From assembly GCA_023418355.1 (NCBI GenBank), contig JAEZZU010000362.1, positions 1-11,447 on the forward strand: a stretch of 11,447 nucleotides of DNA. Reading direction: 5' to 3'. Origin of the DNA: Pseudomonadota bacterium (GTDB lineage Bacteria > Pseudomonadota > Gammaproteobacteria > Burkholderiales > Burkholderiaceae_C). Made by a program: the position numbers and the translations under genes. Below, in pieces: positions 7,368 through 11,447 of this stretch. Under the pieces are notes generated by a model, which saw only the letters and a program-made list of their open reading frames with translations, made no database searches and had not been told where the DNA came from. How positions within the stretch are numbered: the first letter of the stretch is position 1; the number at the start of each line of letters is the position of its first letter.

Positions 7368-8170
7368 CGGCACCCATGAATAGGCAAGGCAGGTTCTGCG
7401 CCCTGCGTTGGGCCCGCTGCGCCCTCATCCGTCTGCGCGGCATACAGTGCCTGCAGCTGCTCGGGGGTGACCTGTGCGGCGGGCAGATCAAATGCAATGC
7501 GCCCCTCGCGAATGCCCACAATGCGCGCAAAGCAGCGCAACGCCAGCTCCACCGTGTGCAAGCTGGCCACCAGCGTGGCATTGCGCGCCTTGGCTTCGTA
7601 CACCAGCAGTTCAATGGTGTCCAGCGCCAAAGTGGGGTCGAGGGCGGAAACCGGCTCGTCCGCCAGAATCAATTGCGCTTCCTGGTACAGCACGCGTGCA
7701 ATGCCCACGCGCTGCAGCTGCCCGCCGGAGAGCTGGTCGCAGCGCGCAAACAGTTTGTCGGCCAGATGCACGCGTGCCAGCGCAGCCTGTGCGCCGGGCA
7801 TGTCCTGCGGATGGATGAGGGACAGCAGCGACTTGTACATGGGCCACTGCCCCAGCTTGCCCGCCAGTACCGCCGTGACCACGCGCTGGCGCGGTGGGAT
7901 GGGTGCAGCCTGGTGCACCGTGCCAATGCGCGCACGCAGCTGGCGCAGGGCAGATTTGGAATCAAAAGTAACCGGCTGACCCAGCACTTCGATCTGCCCC
8001 ACGGTGGGTGGCAGTGCCGTGCCAATGGTGCTCAGCAATGTGGTCTTGCCCGCACCGGAGGGACCAATCAGCGCAATGCTCTCGCCCTGCGCGGCACGCA
8101 GCGTGATGTCGGCCAGCGCCACATGGCCGTTGGCATGGGTCAGGCCCAGGCCTTGCAAAGAAAAGCTCAT
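7364..8170 (-). CDS. phnC: PhnC-type ABC transporter ATP-binding protein
   Basis: This 268-residue nucleotide-binding subunit has all the ABC motifs: Walker A 'GPSGAGKT' (36-43), a Q-loop glutamine near 87, signature 'LSGGQLQRVGIARVL' (147-161), Walker B 'LILADEPVSALDP' (167-179) and the H-loop histidine H205. It would power the fused permease from the cytoplasmic face. The start is ATG 8170, with GGAG (complement of 8178-8181) 7 nt upstream. An in-frame ATG at 8227 would add 19 residues encoded by an intergenic repeat, so I rejected it. The stop overlaps the permease start as ATGA, which suggests coupled translation. The C-terminal 25 or so residues (Ala/Gly/Pro-rich) extend past the normal domain. 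The gene lies 139 bp downstream of the binding-protein gene, with a hairpin and a repeat between. Confidence 0.92.
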   Translation of the reverse strand: MSFSLQGLGLTHANGHVALADITLRAAQGESIALIGPSGAGKTTLLSTIGTALPPTVGQIEVLGQPVTFDSKSALRQLRARIGTVHQAAPIPPRQRVVTAVLAGKLGQWPMYKSLLSLIHPQDMPGAQAALARVHLADKLFARCDQLSGGQLQRVGIARVLYQEAQLILADEPVSALDPTLALDTIELLVYEAKARNATLVASLHTVELALRCFARIVGIREGRIAFDLPAAQVTPEQLQALYAAQTDEGAAGPTQGAEPALPIHGCR

Positions 8171-8177
8171 ACAGTGA

Positions 8178-8181
8178 CTCC
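8178..8181 (-). promoter_or_regulatory. Shine-Dalgarno of the phnC-like gene
   Basis: GGAG on the minus strand, 7 nt before ATG 8170, decides for the shorter of two in-frame starts. Confidence 0.65.
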
Positions 8182-8183
8182 GC

Positions 8184-8231
8184 AAAATATAGCTGCCAGC
8201 GCTTGCTACATCAGCGTTAGATGCCAATTTG
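8184..8231 (+). repeat. Comamonadaceae-type intergenic repeat copy
   Basis: AAAATATAGCTGCCAGCGCT, then TGCTACATC, then AGCGTTAGATGCCAATTT. CCAGCGCT and AGCGTTAG can pair as a short stem with G-U pairs. This is the best-preserved of the copies in the window and sits inside the phnD-phnC gap, directly before the ATPase ribosome-binding site. The resemblance to a widespread Comamonadaceae element is from memory. Confidence 0.6.
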
Positions 8232-8263
8232 GCTTGAAATCAAAAACACCACTGCACAACGCC

Positions 8264-8289
8264 ACAAGCCAGCGCAAAGGCTGGCTTGT
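8264..8289 (-). terminator. 10-bp perfect stem-loop in the binding-protein/ATPase gap
   Basis: ACAAGCCAGC and GCTGGCTTGT flank a 6-nt loop, 20 bp after the binding-protein stop. On the minus strand the T run comes only about 15 nt after the stem, so it is a poor intrinsic terminator. It may instead protect the upstream mRNA end or cause partial termination, giving more binding protein than ATPase/permease, as is common in ABC operons. Function inferred. Confidence 0.45.
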
Positions 8290-8309
8290 CAGTCGCGCAA
8301 AAACAGCAA

Positions 8310-9191
8310 TTACTTCAGCAAGCCAGCGGATCGGGCTGCTTCTTCGGTGCTGTCGTAGTTTTCTGGCTTGGTGGGGATGAACTTGGAGGCACGCTGCAAG
8401 TCCATGATTTCCTTGTGCTCGGGGTTGGCAGGGTCGAGCTTCAGGAAAGCTTCGGTGAGGTTCTTGGTGATTTCGGGATCCAGATCACCACGCACGGTCC
8501 AGTTGTAGTCGTAGTACTCAGGCGTGGTGTGGAATACGCGCACCTTGGAAGGATCGACCTTCTTGGACTCGACCAGCTTGTCCCACACGGAAGTGTTGAG
8601 CACGCCCGCATCGGCCTTGCCTGCGGCCACAAAGGCCACGGTGGCATCGTGCGCACCAGAGTAGGCCACCTTCTTGAAATCCTTCTCGGGGTTCAGGCCA
8701 GCCTTGAGGATGAAGTAGCGTGGCATCAGGCTGCCCGAAGTGGACGAAGGCGCGCCAAAGGCAAAGGTCTTGCCCTTCAAGTCTTCCAGCGTCTTGATAT
8801 TGGGGTCTGCCGTGATAAAGCGCGAAGTGAACACGGCATCTTCCGCGCGCTGCACGATGGGGTTGGCGGTGCCCTTGGTGCGGATCTTGGCCTGCACGTA
8901 GGTAAAGCCCCCCAGCCAGGCCATGTCCAGCTTGCCGGTGGCCAGCGATTCCACCACGGCGGCATAGTCGCTCACGGGTGTGAACACGACCTTCATGCCG
9001 GTTTCCTTGGACAGGTATTCGCCCAGGGGCTTGAACTTGCGCTGCAGTTCGGTCGGCGCTTCGTCAGGGATGGCAGAGACGCGCAGCACTTTTTCAGCCG
9101 CGGAGGCAGAAAAAGCAGTCAGTGCAGAAGTTGCGGCAACGGCAAGCAGCGCCTGCTTGATCACCAAGCGGCGGGCAAAAGAAGTAGTCAT
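8310..9191 (-). CDS. phnD: PhnD-type periplasmic oxyanion/phosphonate-binding protein (substrate uncertain; possibly selenate branch)
   Basis: This 293-residue solute-binding protein begins with an export signal: 'RRLVIK' (7-12), a hydrophobic stretch and a likely cleavage after 'SASA' (about 31). The twin arginine resembles a Tat motif, but Sec export is also possible. The mature protein has PhnD-family marks: 'SSTSGSLMPRYF' (149-160), the anion-binding type loop, then 'SGAHDATVAFVAAGKADAG' (178-196) and 'YDYNWTVRGDLDP' (227-239). The opening 'LRVSAIPDEAPTELQRKF' resembles, as I recall, proteins annotated as putative selenate ABC binding proteins rather than E. coli PhnD. The start is ATG 9191, with GGAAAA just upstream; an ORF extension to 9371 has no family character and runs into promoter DNA. 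It is the first gene of the three-gene importer operon. No C-P lyase, phosphonatase, phosphite dehydrogenase, selD or mnmH gene is visible nearby. Confidence 0.88.
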   Translation of the reverse strand: MTTSFARRLVIKQALLAVAATSALTAFSASAAEKVLRVSAIPDEAPTELQRKFKPLGEYLSKETGMKVVFTPVSDYAAVVESLATGKLDMAWLGGFTYVQAKIRTKGTANPIVQRAEDAVFTSRFITADPNIKTLEDLKGKTFAFGAPSSTSGSLMPRYFILKAGLNPEKDFKKVAYSGAHDATVAFVAAGKADAGVLNTSVWDKLVESKKVDPSKVRVFHTTPEYYDYNWTVRGDLDPEITKNLTEAFLKLDPANPEHKEIMDLQRASKFIPTKPENYDSTEEAARSAGLLK

Positions 9192-9376
9192 GAATTTTCC
9201 GTTCTTGAATCCACCACCGAGACGGAGCACTCGGCAGCTTAATGAACAGCCCACACGGGGCATGGAATAAGGGCGGTACGACTGACCGCTGGCGGCGATT
9301 CTCACATGCACATCCCGGAACCAGCACGCCGCCTGGCTTTTAACCATGCTGTGCCTACCCCCATAGTCCATGACAT

Positions 9377-9480
9377 GAATGCTATTAATTTGAAAGCTGC
9401 TAGGGCATATATATCCATCACTTCAAAGCTAAAAATATCGAAAACACACACAGATTCAGCGCTGCAAGCTATTTTTTTGA
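9377..9480. repeat. AT-rich block with degenerate repeat copies in both orientations
   Basis: The left end (GCTATTAATTTGAAAGCTGC) is weakly similar to the repeat at 8184-8231 on the plus strand. The right end, read on the minus strand, is AAAAAATAGCTTGCAGCGCT, a closer match. The two ends face each other around an AT-rich centre. This may be a decayed element or two copies. Confidence 0.35.
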
Positions 9481-9551
9481 GAGTTCCAACCCTTGCTTGG
9501 TAACAAGCACGTGACTTTGGCCTACATCCCGCCACGGCTCGATGCCCTAAT

Positions 9552-9583
9552 GTGACCCCATGCAGGTCACTGCGCCTGCATGG
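9552..9583 (+). promoter_or_regulatory. Two mutually exclusive hairpins before the small ORF
   Basis: CCATGCAGG (9558-9566) and CCTGCATGG (9575-9583) are perfect 9-bp arms with an 8-nt loop. The left arm's flank can instead pair as GTGACC (9552-9557) with GGTCAC (9565-9570). The two folds share bases and cannot coexist. The stronger stem ends 8 nt before the AAGGAG at 9592. This layout could tune translation or be a protein-binding palindrome. Structure seen, function inferred. Confidence 0.45.
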
Positions 9584-9591
9584 AGTGCAGA

Positions 9592-9597
9592 AAGGAG
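9592..9597 (+). promoter_or_regulatory. Strong Shine-Dalgarno of the 43-codon ORF
   Basis: AAGGAG with 6-nt spacing to ATG 9604 is the strongest ribosome-binding site in the window and is the main evidence that the short ORF is translated. Confidence 0.65.
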
Positions 9598-9603
9598 TCC
9601 GCC

Positions 9604-9735
9604 ATGCTTGAACGTATTGCCCTCCCAAGCTTGATGCCAGATGCGCTGTACTACGCAAGCCCGCTGCTTTTGCTGGCAGGGCTGGTCGGACTGGCCATCT
9701 GCATCACCCTGTGGCTCACCCGCCAGCCAGACTGA
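9604..9735 (+). CDS. Small single-pass membrane protein candidate, 43 aa, unrecognised
   Basis: ATG 9604 to TGA 9733-9735 encodes 43 residues. A short N-terminal part (MLERIALPSLMPDALYYAS) is followed by one strongly hydrophobic helix at about 20-38 (PLLLLAGLVGLAICITLWL) and a short positive tail (TRQPD). Arginine after the helix would favour a cytoplasmic C-terminus. Support comes from the consensus AAGGAG 6 nt before the start and from a perfect terminator hairpin downstream at 9841-9880, which would make it a unit of its own. I do not recognise a family. It is not an arginine-leader peptide, with only two arginines and no Arg run. It lies on the same strand as argA, 169 bp before it. It could be chance, since short hydrophobic ORFs occur, but the ribosome-binding site argues otherwise. 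Confidence 0.6.
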   Translation: MLERIALPSLMPDALYYASPLLLLAGLVGLAICITLWLTRQPD

Positions 9736-9840
9736 GCGCCAGCCCTTCACGCTCTGCGTACACATGGCATACAGATTTACGCAGACAGCTTGCTGCGAAT
9801 AAACCCTGCAGCACACACGCACGCCGCTACACTTCACACT

Positions 9841-9880
9841 GGCTTGCATGCCTGTGACAGCACAGGCATGCAAGCCTTTT
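9841..9880 (+). terminator. Perfect 16-bp intrinsic-terminator hairpin upstream of argA
   Basis: GGCTTGCATGCCTGTG (9841-9856), loop ACAG, then the exact reverse complement (9861-9876), followed by TTTT (9877-9880). On the plus strand this is a strong intrinsic terminator; on the minus strand no T run follows. It ends transcripts of the small ORF and lies 28 nt before the argA ATG, so it may also act as a control point for read-through into argA. Confidence 0.75.
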
Positions 9881-9904
9881 GTCCCTTTGTAGCCTTGCAC
9901 GCCC

Positions 9905-11251
9905 ATGTCCACAGTCTTCAACTTCACCTTTGTTCCCTGGTTCCGGTCCGTGGCCCCCTATATCCACAAGTTCCGACACCAGACCTTTGTGGTGGGCATC
10001 ACGGGTGAAGCCATTGCCGCAGGCAAGCTGCAAGGCATCGTGCAGGACCTGGCGCTGATCCAGGCCATGGGCGTGAAGATCGTGCTGGTGCATGGCTTCC
10101 GGCCGCAGGTCAACGAACAGCTGCGCCTCAAGGGCCATGAGCCCCAGTATTACAACGGCGTGCGCATCACCGACAGCGTGGCACTGGACTGCGCGCAGGA
10201 AGCCGCAGGCCAGCTGCGCTTTGAAATTGAAGCCGCCTTCAGCCAGGGTCTGCCCAACACCCCCATGGCCGGTGCGCGCGTGCGCGTGATCTCCGGCAAC
10301 TTCCTGACGGCACGCCCTGTGGGCATCGTCAACGGCGTGGACTTCATGCACTCGGGCCTGGTGCGCAAGGTGGACGTGGAAGGCATTCGCCGCGCACTCG
10401 AGTCTGAAGCCATGGTGCTGATTTCTCCCTTTGGCTTTTCCCCCACCGGCGAAGCGTTCAACCTCGGCATGGAAGAAGTGGCCACCCGCGTGGCCTGTGA
10501 ACTCAAGGCCGACAAGCTGATCTTCCTGACCGAAGTGCCTGGCGTGCGCGCCAGACCACACGACCCTGCCGCAGACGAAAACCCCATCAACACCGAATTG
10601 CCGCTGGCCCAGGCCCGCCGCATTCTGGCCGAGCTGCCGCCCCCACAGCTGCCCACGGACACGGGCTTTTACCTGCAGCACTGCGTGCGTGCCTGCGAGC
10701 ATGGCGTGGAGCGCAGCCACATCCTGCCTTTTGCCATCGACGGCGCACTGCTGCTGGAAATCTATGTGCACGATGGCATCGGCACCATGGTCATTGACGA
10801 AAAGCTCGAAGAGCTGCGCGAAGCCACGATTGATGACGTGGGCGGCATCATCCAGCTGATCGAGCCTTTTGAGAATGACGGCACCCTGGTCAAGCGCGAC
10901 CGCACCGAAATCGAGCGCGACATTGCCAGCTACACCGTGATCGAGCACGACGGCGTGATTTTCGGCTGTGCCGCCCTGCACCCTTACCTGGAAGCACAGA
11001 CCGCTGAAATGGCGGCCGTGACCGTCTCACCCAAGTCGCAAGGCACAGGGGACGGGGAAACACTGCTCAAGCGCATCGAGCAGCGCGCCCGCGCCCTGGG
11101 CTGCAAGACCCTGTTCGTGCTGACCACCCGCACCATGCACTGGTTCATCAAGCGCGGCTTTCAGCCCGTCAGCCCCGACTGGCTGCCCGAAGCACGCAAG
11201 GCCAAATACAACTGGGACCGAAAGAGCCAGGTACTGGTCAAGCAGCTGTAA
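9905..11251 (+). CDS. argA: N-acetylglutamate synthase (classical ArgA, kinase-like plus GNAT domains)
   Basis: This 448-residue enzyme acetylates glutamate with acetyl-CoA, the first step of arginine biosynthesis in the cytoplasm. The N-terminal amino-acid-kinase domain (about 20-280) carries 'VVGITGEAI' and 'IVLVHGFRPQVNEQL' (59-73), and in family members it mediates arginine feedback inhibition. The C-terminal GNAT domain (about 300-448) has 'AAVTVSP' and the acetyl-CoA loop Q379-G-T-G-D-G384, then 'LFVLTTRTMHWFIKRGF', which is highly typical of ArgA. The opening 'MSTVFNFTFVPWFRSVAPYI' matches betaproteobacterial ArgA as I recall it and fixes the ATG at 9905, although no good Shine-Dalgarno sequence precedes it. 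Length is normal and nothing is broken. A perfect terminator hairpin ends 28 nt upstream, so its promoter is either further upstream with read-through or very close. An IS630-type element begins about 70 bp after the stop. Confidence 0.97.
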   Translation: MSTVFNFTFVPWFRSVAPYIHKFRHQTFVVGITGEAIAAGKLQGIVQDLALIQAMGVKIVLVHGFRPQVNEQLRLKGHEPQYYNGVRITDSVALDCAQEAAGQLRFEIEAAFSQGLPNTPMAGARVRVISGNFLTARPVGIVNGVDFMHSGLVRKVDVEGIRRALESEAMVLISPFGFSPTGEAFNLGMEEVATRVACELKADKLIFLTEVPGVRARPHDPAADENPINTELPLAQARRILAELPPPQLPTDTGFYLQHCVRACEHGVERSHILPFAIDGALLLEIYVHDGIGTMVIDEKLEELREATIDDVGGIIQLIEPFENDGTLVKRDRTEIERDIASYTVIEHDGVIFGCAALHPYLEAQTAEMAAVTVSPKSQGTGDGETLLKRIEQRARALGCKTLFVLTTRTMHWFIKRGFQPVSPDWLPEARKAKYNWDRKSQVLVKQL

Positions 11252-11272
11252 GCCTTCCCGCGACCAGCCAGC

Positions 11273-11317
11273 GTCTTGTGGATGCATACAACACATTTAG
11301 TGTGTCATCCACAAGAC
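11273..11317. repeat. 12-bp perfect stem-loop after argA, next to the IS
   Basis: GTCTTGTGGATG (11273-11284) and CATCCACAAGAC (11306-11317) are exact inverted copies. Inside the loop, ACACA (11291-11295) and TGTGT (11301-11305) can also pair, giving a two-tier stem. No T run follows, so it is not a standard intrinsic terminator; it may protect the argA mRNA end. An alternative pairing, TAGTGTG (11298-11304) with CACACTA (11318-11324), reaches the IS junction. Confidence 0.5.
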
Positions 11318-11321
11318 CACA

Positions 11322-11447
11322 CTAGTGTCCTGTCCCGCTAATACGTGAGCAAAGTCGATGGAGCTTTTCGAGGATCGAATCTGCGGTGGCAGTCCATTTG
11401 AAGGGCTGGCAGTTGACGTTGTGCGCCGTAACGAAGTGATCGATGCG
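11322..11447 (-). CDS. IS630-family transposase, C-terminal fragment (cut by window edge)
   Basis: The last 41 codons of a transposase read on the minus strand; the N-terminal part lies beyond position 11447. The visible tail contains 'NCQPFKWTATADSILEKL' and ends 'LCSRISGTGH', the pattern I know from IS630-family transposases ('PFxWTxTAxxIL' then 'RISGTxH'), DDE enzymes related to Tc1/mariner that insert at TA dinucleotides. The catalytic residues would be in the missing part. The TAG stop (11322-11324) lies at the apparent element boundary. Whether the full element is intact cannot be judged here. Confidence 0.82.
   Translation of the reverse strand, partial: RIDHFVTAHNVNCQPFKWTATADSILEKLHRLCSRISGTGH
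11323..11447. mobile_element. IS630-type insertion sequence, one end inside the window
   Basis: The transposase tail runs up to a TA at 11323-11324 within C-TA-G, the kind of target IS630 elements favour and duplicate. I therefore place the junction there, with GTGTCCTGTCCC as the terminal sequence. The other end and the second TA copy are outside the window. The boundary is inferred, not proven by both ends. Confidence 0.65.

Larger units (their letters stand above)
9192..9603. other. Gap between the divergent importer operon and the small ORF
   Basis: This 412-bp stretch has no long gene. Its left part (9192-9300) is the leader of the importer operon. The middle (about 9370-9480) is much more AT-rich than the genes and holds repeat remnants; promoters for both directions probably lie here or just beside it, but I cannot assign -35/-10 pairs. 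The right part (9552-9597) holds a pair of competing hairpins and the Shine-Dalgarno of the small ORF. Confidence 0.6.

Noticed and set aside
5892..7379. 495-codon plus-strand frame opposite the permease gene
   Set aside because: Low-complexity Gln/His/Arg composition, no domain; antisense shadow of the fused permease.
8171..8227. N-terminal extension of the ATPase to ATG 8227
   Set aside because: The added 19 residues are encoded by the intergenic repeat, while GGAG precedes the ATG at 8170.
9217..9234. CCGAG/CTCGG hairpin in the importer leader as a riboswitch
   Set aside because: Only 5 bp of pairing and no recognisable aptamer core.
9192..9371. N-terminal extension of the binding protein to ATG 9371
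   Set aside because: It would bury the export signal 60 residues inside the protein; the ATG at 9191 gives a normal signal peptide.
9776..9803. Possible argA promoter (TTTACG, 16-nt gap, AATAAA)
   Set aside because: Only four of six matches in each hexamer, and it would place the terminator hairpin inside the transcript; too weak to list as a feature.
9547..9927. 126-codon minus-strand frame covering the small ORF and the terminator
   Set aside because: It would be encoded across two perfect hairpins with no ribosome-binding site and no family resemblance; the plus-strand 43-codon ORF has better support.
9827..10981. 384-codon minus-strand frame opposite argA
   Set aside because: Composition of an antisense shadow, and its 3' end runs through the terminator palindrome; argA is unambiguous on the other strand.

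Overview
This is ordinary-looking chromosomal DNA of high GC content. It most likely comes from a betaproteobacterium of the family Comamonadaceae (Comamonas/Delftia-like). The reasons are a classical two-domain ArgA with the N-terminus I know from betaproteobacteria, GC-rich codon use, and AT-richer gaps holding copies of an intergenic repeat (AATAGCTGC..AGCGCTT type) that I associate with this family. The genus is inference.

Layout, left to right. Positions 131-2706 (minus strand) hold a MarR-type regulator and a FUSC-type efflux protein. Their start and stop codons overlap as ATGA, and a 23-bp palindrome that looks like an operator lies upstream of the regulator. Positions 2884-4734 (minus) hold a flavin-reductase-like protein preceded by a class C beta-lactamase-like serine hydrolase with a GTG start. 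A 15-bp inverted repeat ending in a T run separates them from the marR unit. Positions 4875-5819 (plus) hold an alpha/beta hydrolase, divergent from the serine hydrolase and convergent, with a 21-bp overlap, with the next operon. Positions 5799-9191 (minus) hold a three-gene ABC importer of the PhnD/PhnC/PhnE type: binding protein, ATPase, and a double-length permease made of two fused PhnE units. Positions 9192-9603 hold no long gene but contain AT-rich repeat remnants and a hairpin. Positions 9604-9735 (plus) hold a 43-codon small membrane-protein candidate with a strong Shine-Dalgarno sequence. It is followed by a perfect 16-bp terminator hairpin and then argA (9905-11251), which makes N-acetylglutamate in the first step of arginine synthesis. 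The right edge (11322-11447, minus) is the C-terminal tail of an IS630-family transposase inserted just beyond argA.

How the genes work together. The marR-FUSC pair looks like a self-regulated export module. The PhnDCE-like genes form one importer. The binding protein resembles, from memory, the branch of the family annotated as putative selenate-binding as much as true phosphonate-binding proteins, and no phosphonate-degrading genes are visible, so the substrate is open. ArgA is housekeeping. I see no clearly new multi-gene system. The best leads are the small membrane ORF with its two competing hairpins, the terminator 28 nt before argA, a terminator-like hairpin over the marR start, and the importer's substrate.
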